This document shows positions 11,401 to 20,786 of a DNA stretch of 64,000 nucleotides, piece after piece; position 1 is the first letter of the stretch; each line of letters opens with the position of its first letter. Under the pieces are notes generated by a model. It did no database searches. It worked only from the letters and a program-made list of their open reading frames with translations, and had not been told where the DNA came from. The DNA comes from Pleodorina starrii (lineage: Eukaryota; Chlorophyta; Chlorophyceae; Chlamydomonadales; Volvocaceae), in NCBI GenBank assembly GCA_030267565.1, contig BRXU01000002.1, positions 7,321,501 through 7,385,500 of the forward strand, in the 5' to 3' direction. Position numbers and translations under genes: made by a program.

Positions 11401-14400
11401 GAGGGTGGTGAGCTGGGTTTGGGGGGAGGGGATGTAACGGGTATGCTGTGTGGGGTGTAGGCTGGGGCGGCCCTGCTCTTCATAACGCCTACCCGTATCT
11501 TGTTACGGTGGGATTTGGGGGACGGGCCCGAGGGGCACAATTGAAGTGCGTGGGTTTGTGTGTGTGTTTGTGTGTGTGATGGGGGGGGGCAAAGATGAGG
11601 CTGGAGGTGTGGCGGTGTGGCGGGGGGGAGGACAGGACCGGGCAATCGAATTACCGCACTTTGCTTGGGCCGGACGAGCCGCCTGCCGCCGCGAGCAAGG
11701 AAGAGCCGCCAACCCGCCTGGACCTGGACCCAACCCACAGCAACCCCCGACCCACCCCACCCCCAACCACCCCACCCATAAAGAGAGCACCCTCGCCCCC
11801 CCTGCCGTACAATCCCTCCTGCCGTACACTCCCTGCCCAGGCGACGAGTTCCGCGCCAACGCCGTCAATACCTCCGCCGACGGCCTGCAGGCCGACCTGG
11901 GCGTGGCCCAGCTGCCGGGCGCCTCGGAAGTCCTCCACCGACCCACGGGTCGCCTCCTGCCCTGCGCCTCCCCCACCTCCCCCACCTCCTCCCCCTCCTC
12001 CTCCTCCTCCTCCCGTTCCTCCCCCACCGTCCCCTGCCCCTACGCCGTCCGCTCCCGCCTCTCCAACGGCTCTAGCGTCCTCGTCAACTTTGCGCCGTAC
12101 TCCGCCTTCGGCGGCTGGGCCGGCGCCGTGTCAAACCTGGCGCCGCCCGAGTACCAGCTCCGGGCCTACCGCTTCTTTGCCTTTGTGGCGGGCGCCGATA
12201 ACAGCTGGCGGGACGTGTCGGATCCTGGATCCGGAATCGATCCGTACCGGCGCAGCCAGCTGGTGGGCTCCCTGGAGCGGTGGGCGGCGGCGGGTTTTGA
12301 GCCGCGAGCCACTGAGGCCTATCTGCGGGCTGTGAATGAGGCGCTGGAGAGCGGAAATATGGTGCTGGACAGCCGCTTGCAGTGAATGGTGGGAGGAGGA
12401 GGGGGGAGGAGGGGGGGATTGAAGAGTGAATATGCAATGAAACAATGAAACAAGAAGCCCTGCGGACGTTGTAGTCTGAAGGTCGACTGGATCCCTGTCA
12501 AGCCAGGGAGGAGGGGGGGAGGGGGGGCTGGGAAGGGGGCTGGGAAGGGAGGGGGGAGGGAGGGGGGCGGTGGAGACGTGGGCGGCTTGGAGGTGGTGGG
12601 TGGTGGGTTCTTGAAACGTGGTGTGGGTGTATCTCCAGTGGTTGTGGGGAGGCGTGAGTGTTTTGGGGGGTTGAGGTTTAAGTCGGTGGTTTCAAATGTT
12701 GATGGGTCTTTGAAGGGCTTTGTGGCCTCCCGTCCATCGCTGCGGTTTCATCATTCCCCCTCCCCCTCCCCCGCCTCCCCCGCCTCCCCCTCCGCCCTCC
12801 CCCCCCCGCAGGCACGCGGGTCTGTCCAGTCGACTGATTTTCGAGGCGGGACTGCGCAACCTCACCTGGGGCGCAGCCGCCTCCCAGCCGCCCAACCTGA
12901 CGGCGGCGGAGGCGGCTGCGCGCATGCAGGAGCAGGTGGCGGCGGGGCTGGCGGCGTCGGGGCCGGTGGCGGAGATGCAGCGCCAGTACTGCAAACTCAT
13001 CGGCTGCAAGCAACGCGGCGCGGAGGAGGACAGAGACGCCGGCGCGGGTGGGTGGCTGGGTGGTGGGGTGGCTGGGTGGGTGGGGTTTGTGTGTGCGATG
13101 TTGGCTGGACAGGAAACACTGAAAACGCGCTGACAACCCCGCTGACCTGAAAACCAAGACCAGACAAAACCCTGAAAACCCTAAAACCCCTAAAACCCTA
13201 AAACCAAACAGGATCTGATTCAAAACTCCGACCTGAGATATTCCTGAGACACATGAGTGATGCGTTTTGATTGCGCGTGTGGGTCCGCAGGCTCGTCGGA
13301 CAGCAGCCGCCTGATCCCGCTGTACGTTGCCGTACCCGTGGGTGTCGTACTGTTGGCGCTGGCTACCGTACTGCTGATGTGGTGGCGTCACGCGCACCGC
13401 CGCAATCTGCTGTTTGGCGGCATCAAGGCGCCGGGGGCGGGGCCGGCGACCACCCTGCTAATTACGGGTGGGTACGGCGTACGACGGGTACGACTTACTG
13501 CCGCACCGTTTTGTCGTACTAGCTAGTGCACGTGCACGAAGCCCATGTGCGCGGCGACGCCTTGCGACTTGTTGGTTGTTACTGACCCATGGGTCTCGCT
13601 CGTCCGCTCGGGGGTTGATTTGGATTTTTGCACAAGATTAAACGCGTGGCATTGGCATTGGCATTTGGCATTTGGCATTTGGTTTCTCCGACCCACATCA
13701 CCCAAATCGCCCAAATCAATTCGAGCGGATCCGATGGCGGATGGCGGTATGTGCTGCAGGCGGCATGTCGACTGCTCCAGGGGGTGCCTCTGGGGTGGGG
13801 GTGGGGGTGGGGGGTTGGGTTATCCACGTATAGGCCGGAGCCCGTGAACGGGAACGTGTAGGGGGGAGGGAAAGGGGAATGTGTGTGTGTGTGTGCCGCC
13901 TACATCTGCACCAGCGCCCTCGGCGGACACATGGTCGGTCGGTCGGTCGGTCGGTGGGTAGGTAGGTCGGTGGGTGTGCAAACAAGCGATGTTCCTCCCA
14001 TCTGCGCTGCTTGGCATGTCTCACTGGAAGCCTCCCCTTCCTCCTTCTCATCGCCTTCCCCCCTTCGCCGTACACGAAATGCTGACACGCTGTGTGGTCG
14101 GGTTGGACGGACCGGGCCGGCATGCTGGCTGGGCCTGGCTTGGCTGGCTGGCTGGGTCGGTGGGCGGCACCTGCCGGCTCGCAATTCCGCATCTCCGCAT
14201 CTCCGCCTCCCGGTGCCCCTCCAGACATCGAGTCCAGGTGGGGGCGGGCTGTTGGGCTGTTGGGCTACCAACCGAGCTGTTGGGCTGCTGTGGGCTGTTG
14301 GGCTGCTGTGGGCTGGTTGGCGGAGGAGCTCCGGGTTGTGCAATCTATCGGTCGGCACCCATTGGGTCCCTTCACAGTGTCACCCGCGTTGCTCCCGACT

Positions 14401-17400
14401 GAGCCCTCCACTCTCATCCACTCTCATCCTCTCATCCACTCATCCACTCATCCCACAATCCTCGCAATGCATCGTTCACCGGCACAGCGCCAACCCGCGC
14501 CGCCGCCGCCGCCGCCGCCGATGGCTTCCTGCCGCATCCCGGTCAAACGCACGCGGTCGTCGCGTGTTTGTGTCCGCAGTGAAATGCTCGTCCACGCCCC
14601 TCTCCCCTCCCCCCATTCCCCTCCTCCCCCGCCTCGCACGCTTGCCGTACTATGCCCGCAGTACGGCACTCTGGGAGCTGCTGCCCGAGCACGTGATGGG
14701 CAAGGCGGTTGAGATCCACCACGCTGTCGTACGGCGCGCGCTGTCGCGGTTTGCCGGGTATGAGAGCGCCACAGAGGTACGGCAAGCGTACAGCAGCTGA
14801 TAGCCCGTACGGCAGCGGGCTGCGTCGAGCGTAGCTTCCCAGGCCCACATTTCGGACAGTAGTGGTGGTCGAGGCAGCGGTAGTAGTGGTACACGTGCCC
14901 CAATCCGTAACGAGCCCCCCCCCCGTTCCCCCGAGCCGCCACGAGCCGCAATCCGTCCGTTGGTCCTTCCCCCTCTCCTCCTCCCCTCCCCTCCCTTCTC
15001 CCCTCCCCTCGTTCCCTCCACTCCCCTTGATCAACAACGTCCGCAGTGACTCATATTTATATAAAGGAGCATATCACTCCCTCCCCTCCCCCTCCCCCAC
15101 CACCCAGGGCGACTCGTTCATCTGCGCCTTCCACTCCGCCTCGGAGGCGGTGCGGTGCGCACTCGACATACAGCAGGTGGGGACGAGTGAGGTGGGGGGG
15201 GGGGTGCGGGGTGGGGGCGGGGGCGGGGGGGAGTGCGGGTGCGGGCGTGTGTGGGTGTGTTTGTGTGTGGGTGTGGGTGTGTTTGTACGGAGGCGGTGCC
15301 CCATCGCGCCTCCCTCCCTCCCTCCAAGTCATCTCCATCGTCGCGTGTAGGTCTGCTCCCCTCCCCTGCCCCTCCCCTCCCGCTCCCCTCCCCTGCCCCT
15401 CCCCTCCCGCTCCCCTCCCCCTCCCTTCTGCCCCCCCCCCCGGACACTCTCGTCCTTCCGGCTCTTGACCCGGACACTCCCACCGCCGCTGACCTCATGG
15501 ACGATGTTGATGTCGTACAGGAACTCCTGCATGCCCCCTGGCCCCCCGAGCTGTTGGCCTGCCAGGACAGCGGCGCCGCCGCGGAGGTCTGTATCGTGCC
15601 AGGTGCCGTACACTCCGAGGTGATGGACATGCTGCTGCTGCCGTCGGCGCAACAGACGACGACCGGCCGATCCACCGACCCACGGGACGGTCTCCTCGGC
15701 GCCATCGGCGCGGGGGAAGCCATCGGTAGCCGCCTGATGCGCCACTGGGCCCGCCGGCTGTGGCGCCGCACCGAGTGCCGTACCAACGCTGCCGCCGCCG
15801 CCGCCGCCGCCGCCGCTGGCCGGTCCACCGCCGGGCACTACGGCGGCGGCAGCGGGCCGTTCGCCGCCCTGAGTGACGTTGCGGCGCTGACGGAGGGCGG
15901 CGGCGGCGGCGGCGGCGTTGCCGTACCGGCGCTCTCCGACGTACCGCCCGAGCTGGGGACGCTGTCTATCAGGGCCGGCGGCGGCGGAGGCGGCGGCGGA
16001 GCGCCGTCCGAGGGCAACGCGCCGCGAGTCCCGCCGCCGGCGGCGGCGGCGGCGGCGGCCGTGGTGAAGGCACCGCCGCAGCTCCCGGGGCCGCAGCAGC
16101 CGTCGTACTTGGGGCTCCGCCGCGGTCTGTCCCGCCTCACCAGCGGATATCTGACGGGAACCGGAGACGCCACTCACAGCGCCAGCGGCGTCGCCAGCGG
16201 CGATGAATCGGGCGCCATCGCCGCCGCCGCCGCCGCCGTCACGCCAGGATGGGTCCTGCAGGATTACATCATCGCGGCGTGGCGGCTGGCGACGGAGGCG
16301 CTACCGCCTATGGTTGATGTCGTACTCGGCGGCGGCAGCGGCGGGTTCAGCCGTCCTTCGGACGGCGGCGGCGGCGGCGGCAGCGGCGGCTCGCCGGTGT
16401 CGTCGGCCGTCGCCGCGTTCGCCGTCGCGGCCCTCGGCGGCAGCGGCGGCGGCGGCGGCGGCGCCAGCGGCGCGTCGGTGCCGCCGGGCTTCCTGGAGGC
16501 AGGTTCATCGGCGGGCCTGTCGTACCCGGCGGCGGCGGCGGCGGCGAGTCGCGAGGCGTCGGTGCCCCGGCGGAAGCTGAAAGTTGTCGGCCGCGCGACG
16601 CCGCTGTGCGTGTTTCGGGGCCTGAGAGTACGGATAGGCATGGCGTCGGGAGTTCCGGAGCCGTCGGATGTGTCGTATAATGCGGCGGAGGTAAAAGAGA
16701 TTCTCCGTAGATTCTGTTGGATAATTGCACCGTTGGCTGACCGACTAACCGACCTGCCAGATCCGCCAAAACAGAGCCGCCGTGTCGAAAACCCTAAAAC
16801 CCTAAACATACCCCTTCGTGTCTCGGCTCTTGGTCGGCAATACAGGCATTCCCACCCCCTCATCCTCCCCCCACCCCTGCAACCACTACAATCAACCAAC
16901 CAACCAACCAACCGTCACCAACCACCGTTACAACCCTCAACACCCGCCCCCCCAACCCCCCCTCAAGTCGTGGCTCGCTCGGACTGCCCCATATAGGCCA
17001 TATTGCTCCCCACACCACACCTCCCCACACCACCTCCCATACCACCTCCCACATCCCAAACCCCACACCTCTCTCCCCATACCACACCCCACCTCCCTCA
17101 CCCCACCCCCCACTCCATCCCTCCCCCCCCCAAACCCCACAGGCTCGCTTCCACTACACCGGCGCGGGCATGCGCCTGGCCCGTGCCGTACAGGGCGCCG
17201 CCGCGGGCGGCATGATCCTCTTGAGCGACAGCACCTTTGCCCAACAGCGCCTGGAGCAACAGGCGAGGGCCAAGGGGGCCCGAGGGTCAGCGCCCTTCCG
17301 GAAGGCCAAGGCCGAAAACAGCGCCGCCGCCAACGGCGGCGGCGTCGGGTCCGCGGTGGGCGGCGGTGGTGGTGGTGGTGGTGTTGAGGGGGTTGTGTTG

Positions 17401-20330
17401 ATGTTGCACATGGGTCAGCACCGGTTGCATGCCGACCTGCCGCCCCAGCAAGTATACCAGGCGGTGGGGAGGCAGCTGGCGGGGCGGCTGGCGCTGTTCC
17501 CACCGCTGGTGGCCAGGTGGGGGGGAGGGGTGAGGGGGAGGTGGGGGTGGGGGATTGGGGATTGGGGTTGGGTTGGGTGAGTGGGGGGTGTGTGGACGGG
17601 TGGCGGGGAGGCGTGGACGGGGGGGAAAGACGGATTAGATGGGTGGGGTGGGGGCCAAGATTATGACTGAGATTGAGACTGATTGGGAAGTGCGGGTGGG
17701 TGGCTCCCCCTCCCCCCCTCACTCCCTGTCCCCCCTCACTCCCCGCGGCCCCCGACACCGCCACCCCCTGCCCCACCCACCACTCCCCCCCTCGGCGCTC
17801 CACCGGCTCCTCCCGGTCCTCGAGAGCCGCAGCTCACACCGCTTCCGCACCCCCCAATCGCTCACCCTCAATCCTCCCTCGGCTTCGCACCCACTCCCAC
17901 TCCCCACCCGCCCACACGCACCACACACACCACACACACACACACACACATCGCCTCCTTTCCACTGCTGAGGCCATCTCGCTTACTCCACCCCACCCAC
18001 CCACCCACCCACTCACCCACCCACCCACCCAATTCCTCCCCTCCCCCCCCAGCCGCTGCCTGGCGGTGGGTGCTCTGTCCGCCCCGGTCCGCCGTGCCGC
18101 CATTTCCTTCGTGTACGTGGTGGGGGCCTCCTCGCTACTCGCCTGGGACGCGGCAGTGGCTCGTCAGGCGCTGGGGCTGCTGGAGGGGGCCTTTGCGGGG
18201 GAGCTGGAGAGGAGCTGCAACAGGGGGGGCGCGGGGGGAGGAGGAGGCAGAGGAGGAGGTGGAGGAGGAGGAGGAGGTGGCGGAGGAGGAGGTGGAGGAG
18301 GAGGAGGAGGTTCGGCCTACATTGTGAGTCGGGGCGTTGCAAAAGGGGGGGGAGAGGGAGACCCTGCCTAACAGCCTAAAAGCCTAAAAGCCATTGCAGG
18401 AGCGTGGCGAGAATGGTGGTGGTGGTGGTGGTGGTGGGATGTCTTATGCTGCTGTGGTGGTGATGGTGGTGGTGGTGGATGGGGGCTGTGCAAACCGCTC
18501 ACCCGGCCCTCCCCCTCTCCCCCTTCCCCCCTCCCCCCTTCTCCCCCCCCCTTATGCCCCCTCTTCCCCCCTCTCGCCCCTGCAGGTGGAGGCCAGTGGC
18601 GGGTTGCTGCTGACCGCCTTCAGCTGCCCCACCGCGGCGGTGCGCTGCTGCCTGGCGGTGGTGGGGGCGATGCCCGGGCTGGCCTGGCCGGGTGCGCTGT
18701 TGGAGCATGCGCTGTGTGAGGAGCTGGCGGTGGCGAGGGTGGACCCGGGGGGGCGGGTGTGTAGGGAGGTGCTGTTCAGGGGGCTGAGGATCAAGGTGAG
18801 GGGGAGGGGAGGGGAGGGGAGGGGAGGGGAGGGGAGGGGAGGGGAGGGGAGGGGAGGGGAGGGGAGGGGAGGGGAGGGGAGGGGAGGGGAGGGGAGGGGG
18901 TTTGCATGCACGGGGACGGAGGCTGCTTGCTATCGTGGGTCGGATGGGGAGGGGAGCGGAGGGGAGCGGAGGGGAGCGGAGGGGAGCGGAGCGGGGTGCT
19001 GGGGCTTGGCTTGCGGGCTGCCACTTGCTGCCACTTGCTCAGGCTGTGAGATGCATGCCGGGATCTAGGGGGAGGGGTCCGCTGTCCCGGGTGTGAGGTG
19101 CTGCTGCAGTCCCGCAACCCCTCCCCATGACGCACACATCTCGGCCACTTACCCACCCGCCCCCTGCCTGCTCCCCCTGGTCCTTCTCTCCCGCCCCTTC
19201 TTCCTTCAACTCTCCCCTCCGCTCCTCCCCCCCTCCGCCCCCGCCCCCCTCCCCCCCTCCTCACACACCCCACACACAAAGGCCGGTCTGGACTTCGGCC
19301 CGGTGCGCGCCAGCATCAACTCCGCCACCGGTCGGGTGTCGTACCGGGGGCGCGTCATGAACCGGGCGGCTCGGATCGCCTCCAGCGCCTCCTCGGGGCA
19401 GGTAGGCTGAAAGGGGGGGAGGGGGGAAGGGGGGAGGGGGGAGTGGAAGGGGAGGTGCAGGGGAAGGGACGTGCGAAGGGGCTGATTTGATCTGGCCTGA
19501 CCTGAACTGACTTGACTTGGGTTCGGCTTGACTTGGCTTGGGCCTCCTTGCCCCCTTCACTGCATTTCATCGTCCGCCTCTGCGTCATCACCCCCCCGGG
19601 GGGTATCGCCACCCCGACCCGACCCGGCCCCGAACCCAACCAGGTGCTGTGCTCGCGCGACCTGTACGACGCCGCCGTCGCCGGCGTGGGCTCCACCACC
19701 CCCCCGACCCGCGGGTCGGTCCCACCCACCACCACCCCAACCACCACCACCCCAACCTCCACCACCGCCACTACCGCCACCGCCCCCACTCCGCCCTTCT
19801 CCACCATCTCTCTGGGCCCCTTCCCTCTCAAGGGCCTCCCGGAGCCCGTGGAACTGATGCTCTGTAGAAACAACGACCCCCCAGAAGATCCAGATCCACT
19901 GGATCCACTGAATCCAGATCCATTGGATCCAGATCTGGATCCGGAAAATCCGGAGGCACCTTCTGCCCTGCCAGACGGTGACCGGGAGGATCAACGCGGG
20001 CCGCAGCAGGGCAGTAGGGGCCAGCAGCAGCAGCAGCAGCAGCAGCCACTGCAGCAGCAGCAGCAGCAGCGGCGGTTGCCCCGGGAGCTGATGCCGCAGT
20101 TGGTCCCCCGGTCTCAGCGTCTGTCGGTGCTTCTCAACACGGAGCAGCAGGAGGCGGCGGCGAGGGCGCTGGGGCTGCCCTCGGATGGTCTGATGCTGTC
20201 ATCGGGGACGCGGGCGTCGATTGGGCCGGAGCTGGGGCTGGGGCTGGGGCTGGGGGGGAGGGGGGAGGGGGAGGCGGAGGCGGGGATGGAGGTGCGGGGG
20301 GAGATGCGGGGGGAGGGGGAGGGGGTGTGA
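1574..20330 (+). CDS. Receptor-type class III nucleotide (adenylate/guanylate) cyclase with solute-binding ectodomain
   Basis: Converts a nucleoside triphosphate to a cyclic nucleotide at the inner face of a membrane, presumably in response to a ligand held by the ectodomain. Spliced model, exons: 1574-1776 (tentative), 3562-3676, 3936-4022, 4930-4959, 6079-6160, 8802-8854, 9588-9656, 10430-10476, 10976-11358, 11841-12381, 12812-13047, 13291-13467, 14225-14237, 14662-14776, 15108-15176, 15521-16690, 17143-17516, 18053-18323, 18586-18795, 19282-19401, 19644-20330. All junctions keep phase and the total is exactly 1684 codons. Approximate residue map: signal or anchor segment about 30-55, type 1 extracellular solute-binding domain 70-615, transmembrane helix 623-646, cyclase domain one 674-1255, cyclase domain two 1255-1520, acidic and polyQ tail to 1683. 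The organisation matches volvocine cyclases of the CYG/CYA kind. Substrate (ATP or GTP) and ligand are unknown. The 5' exon is the weakest part. Confidence 0.85.
1777..3561 (+). other. Putative first intron of the cyclase / unassigned
   Basis: No recognisable protein. It holds a perfect G/C-rich inverted repeat at 2773-2813, an AT-rich patch with AATAAA-like and TGTAAT words near 2645-2675, and near its end a cluster of ACGGTACGACA-like units (3505-3541). If the tentative first exon is wrong, this is simply 5' flank. Confidence 0.4.
2773..2813. repeat. Perfect 12-bp inverted repeat (hairpin)
   Basis: Arms GGGCGGGGCCCC (2773-2784) and GGGGCCCCGCCC (2802-2813) are exact reverse complements around a 17-nt spacer that itself starts CCCGGG. 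The right arm is followed by a short A run. It could form a very stable stem in DNA or RNA. Function unknown. Confidence 0.75.
4265..4684 (+). repeat. (CCCA)n tetranucleotide array, about 105 units
   Basis: About 420 bp of CCCA with scattered CCTA variants, inside the cyclase intron 4023-4929. It is open in several frames (HPPT/VGGW-type shadows), but splicing phase places it wholly in an intron. It is complementary to the GGGT array at 6161-6255 in the same pre-mRNA. Confidence 0.95.
4978..5157 (+). repeat. GTGGAT-type hexanucleotide array
   Basis: Imperfect GTGGAT/GTGGGT/GGCGTG units fill this stretch directly after the 30-nt exon 4930-4959. It is intronic. Confidence 0.85.
5444..6064 (+). 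repeat. 11-bp GTGCTGGTGCT minisatellite with GTGCT and GGCCCT variants
   Basis: About 620 bp of a higher-order array. An 11-bp unit alternates with extra GTGCT pentamers and, at intervals, a GTGCTGGCCCT variant. It lies in the intron just 5' of the 6079-6160 exon, whose acceptor comes 14 bp after the array. The ORFs read through it (CWCCAGAV-type) are shadows. Confidence 0.95.
6161..6255 (+). repeat. (GGGT)n array beginning at a splice donor
   Basis: About 23 GTGG/GGGT units start exactly at the donor of exon 6079-6160 (ACCG followed by GTGGGTGG), so the 5' splice site is part of the array. Confidence 0.9.
6273..7067. mobile_element. Non-autonomous CACTA-type DNA transposon, 795 bp
   Basis: Begins CACTACGTGCAAAAAC and ends with its exact reverse complement GTTTTTGCACGTAGTG, giving perfect 16-bp terminal inverted repeats. 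It is flanked on both sides by ATATA (6268-6272 and 7068-7072). CACTA (EnSpm/CMC) elements start with CACTA and normally duplicate 3 bp, which the shared ATA satisfies. The interior has ordinary base composition and no open frame resembling a transposase, so it must be mobilised in trans. It is inserted in the cyclase intron 6161-8801. Confidence 0.85.
7411..7429 (+). repeat. (GA)n microsatellite abutting the SINE tail
   Basis: A run of GA dinucleotides. On the minus strand it forms the (CT)n tail of the adjacent SINE-like element. Confidence 0.8.
7430..7757 (-). mobile_element. tRNA-derived SINE (minus strand), about 330 bp
   Basis: Read on the minus strand, the 5' part has a pol III box A-like word (TAGTCTAGTGACACC, 7748-7734). 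About 30 bp further on is a near-perfect box B (GGTTCGATCCC, 7705-7695) followed by CTGTGGAG, like a tRNA T-arm. A unique body of about 250 bp follows and ends TGTAACA before a CT microsatellite. Canonical tRNA folding is lost, so this is a retroposed tRNA-like head and not a tRNA gene. It lies in the cyclase intron 6161-8801. Confidence 0.65.
8160..8488 (+). repeat. CTG/TTG-rich, GCGGAT and (GT)n low-complexity tract
   Basis: Imperfect CTG and TTG triplets (8160-8330) are followed by GCGGAT/GCGTAT hexamers (8337-8372) and a (GT)n run (8443-8488). It is intronic. Confidence 0.8.
8489..8776 (-). mobile_element. Second SINE-like element (minus strand)
   Basis: On the minus strand a box A-like GGCGCAGCGGTTAGCAC (around 8635-8617) resembles the D-arm of a tRNA-derived SINE head. 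The downstream body ends ATGTAACAGTTAC next to an AC/GT microsatellite, the same kind of end as the element at 7430-7757. No clear box B follows, so the assignment is tentative. It lies immediately 5' of the 8802-8854 exon. Confidence 0.4.
8991..9040 (-). repeat. Dispersed family C copy (CGCTGCGGTATCTTCTTTTT)
   Basis: Reverse-complement copy of a repeat of about 50 bp also found near 41021, 45307, 50540, 50799 and 62731. Here it lies in the cyclase intron after exon 8802-8854. Confidence 0.7.
10761..10852 (+). repeat. Dispersed family B copy with a tandem 16-bp lead
   Basis: Four units of a 16-bp CAACGTCCGCAGTCCA repeat run into TATATAAAGGAGCATATCAC. The same end sequence recurs at 15031-15082, 44041-44088 and, inverted, 59526-59563. 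It is intronic. Confidence 0.75.
13166..13204 (+). repeat. Interstitial telomere-like repeat (CCCTAAAA)n
   Basis: Degenerate CCCTAAAA units, the complement of the Chlamydomonas-type telomere unit TTTTAGGG, in the intron upstream of the transmembrane exon. Confidence 0.8.
13291..13467 (+). other. Transmembrane exon of the cyclase
   Basis: Encodes a short linker, one hydrophobic helix (LIPLYVAVPVGVVLLALATV, then LLMWW) and a basic stop-transfer RHAHRR. It then gives the start of the cytoplasmic part, ending LLIT. This places the binding domain outside and the cyclase domains inside, with residue 646 near the inner face. Entry and exit are both phase 1. Confidence 0.9.
13818..13850 (+). repeat. 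Dispersed family A copy (GGCCGGAGCCCGTGAACG)
   Basis: The only copy outside the polymerase gene of a short repeat found seven more times at 41750-51100. It is intronic. Confidence 0.75.
14225..14237 (+). other. 13-nt microexon carrying the first catalytic Asp
   Basis: Between an AG acceptor (14223-14224) and a GTGGGG donor (14238), the 13 nt supply the DIES part of the LITDIESSTALWELLP motif. Phase is 1 in and 2 out, matching the transmembrane exon before and the 14662 exon after. The Asp corresponds to the first metal-binding Asp of class III cyclases. Confidence 0.8.
15031..15082 (+). repeat. Dispersed family B copy
   Basis: CAACGTCCGCAGT followed by TATATAAAGGAGCATATCAC, ending 25 bp before the acceptor of exon 15108-15176. 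Confidence 0.75.
16788..16808 (+). repeat. Interstitial telomere-like repeat
   Basis: AACCCTAAAACCCTAAAC in the intron after exon 15521-16690. Confidence 0.7.
18053..19850 (+). other. Cyclase homology domain two (C2)
   Basis: Exons 18053-18323, 18586-18795, 19282-19401 and the start of 19644-20330. Motifs in order are ISFVYVVGASSLLAW (equivalent to TDIESSTALW, metal Asp replaced), YIVEASGGLLLTAF (equivalent to ATEGDSF, second Asp replaced), GLRIKAGLDFGPVRAS, VSYRGRVMNRAARIASSAS (transition-state Asn and Arg present), VLCSRDLYD and LGPFPLKGLPEPVELMLC. The last is the usual end of algal and bacterial class III domains. A polyglycine run encoded at 18225-18312 interrupts it. The domain cannot bind metal by itself but has the residues missing from C1. 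Confidence 0.85.
18789..18899 (+). repeat. (GGGGA)n array starting at a splice donor
   Basis: About 22 GGGGA units start within the GTGAGG donor at 18796. Related AGCGG units follow to about 18990. It is intronic. Confidence 0.9.
19850..20330 (+). other. Cyclase C-terminal tail
   Basis: After the C2 domain comes an acidic D/P stretch made of GGATCC-like codon repeats (19886-19950). A polyQ region follows (CAG repeats 20023-20070), then LPRELMPQLVPRSQRLSVLL, and a G/E-rich end with the stop TGA at 20328-20330. It is likely disordered. Confidence 0.7.
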
Positions 20331-20425
20331 TGTGATAGGTCGTGATGGGGGTGGGCTGGTGGGGGAGGCTGGGGCGGGAGCGTGGGTGTGGTGCCAGGCG
20401 GGCGGGGATGTGGTTTACCGGTACC

Positions 20426-20430
20426 TGTAA
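20426..20430 (+). terminator. TGTAA polyadenylation signal of the cyclase
   Basis: TGTAA is the usual poly(A) signal of volvocine algae. This one lies 96 nt after the cyclase stop codon, a normal 3' UTR distance. Confidence 0.6.
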
Positions 20431-20719
20431 CGGTAACGGTCTGACACGGACCCACGGTAGCGGTAACGCTGCGGGTGGACACGGCACAGGGGGTCCTGGA
20501 GGCACGCGCTGCTGCCGCAGCCGGGTGGTGGTGAAACTGATGTGAGGGGTTCGGTTTCGATGTTCTCCAATGCAGTCAATGCAGTCAATGCAGGCCTGCA
20601 GTCGGAAATTGGTTTCTGTCGGAAGGGGGGGGGGTCACATTGGGTTGGGGCGTATTGGGGAAGTGATGATTGTGTGGGCCTGGGTCGGGGTCCGAATGGT
20701 CTGTGTCCTGTACTCCTGT

Positions 20720-20786
20720 TGGGGCCACTGGTGTGGGGCCACTGGTGTGGGGCCACTGGTGTGGGGCCACTGGTGTGGGGCCACTG
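20720..20786 (+). repeat. 14-bp GGGGCCACTGGTGT tandem repeat, about 4.7 copies
   Basis: Head-to-tail identical units about 390 bp downstream of the cyclase stop. Confidence 0.85.

Larger units (their letters stand above)
3562..13047 (+). other. Cyclase ectodomain exons: family 1 extracellular solute-binding protein fold
   Basis: Joined exons give the order expected for a periplasmic sugar- or peptide-binding protein. First comes a strand-helix start with VRIMVPNTG and AFEAETGIR. Then come VVLNPVTFYE, a DFSDGWVIDPSIT segment, LNGFKTLDEYIPE, ALPLDGDLMLMYYRRDLF and VPVTWDEFVQLAERMNG. These last pieces match the family pattern of a hinge strand, a YY-x-D-x-F element and the P-x-TWDEF helix. The far lobe contains APYSAFGGWAG and AYRFFAFVAG. 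A low-complexity S/P insert lies near 11960-12030. Cys residues are numerous, as in secreted algal proteins. The domain should sit outside the cell or in a vesicle lumen and could bind a small solute. The ligand cannot be inferred. Confidence 0.8.
14225..17516 (+). other. Cyclase homology domain one (C1)
   Basis: Exons 14225-14237, 14662-14776, 15108-15176, 15521-16690 and 17143-17516. Motifs in order are LITDIESSTALWE (metal Asp), YESATEGDSFICAFHSASEA (second metal Asp in EGDSF), APWPPELLA, FRGLRVRIGMASGVPEP and RFHYTGAGMRLARAVQGAA. An insert of about 300 residues, rich in G, A and S, lies between APWPPELL and FRGLRVRIG. The segment equivalent to the transition-state Asn-x3-Arg motif reads GAGMRLARAV, so both residues are missing from this domain. 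Confidence 0.85.
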
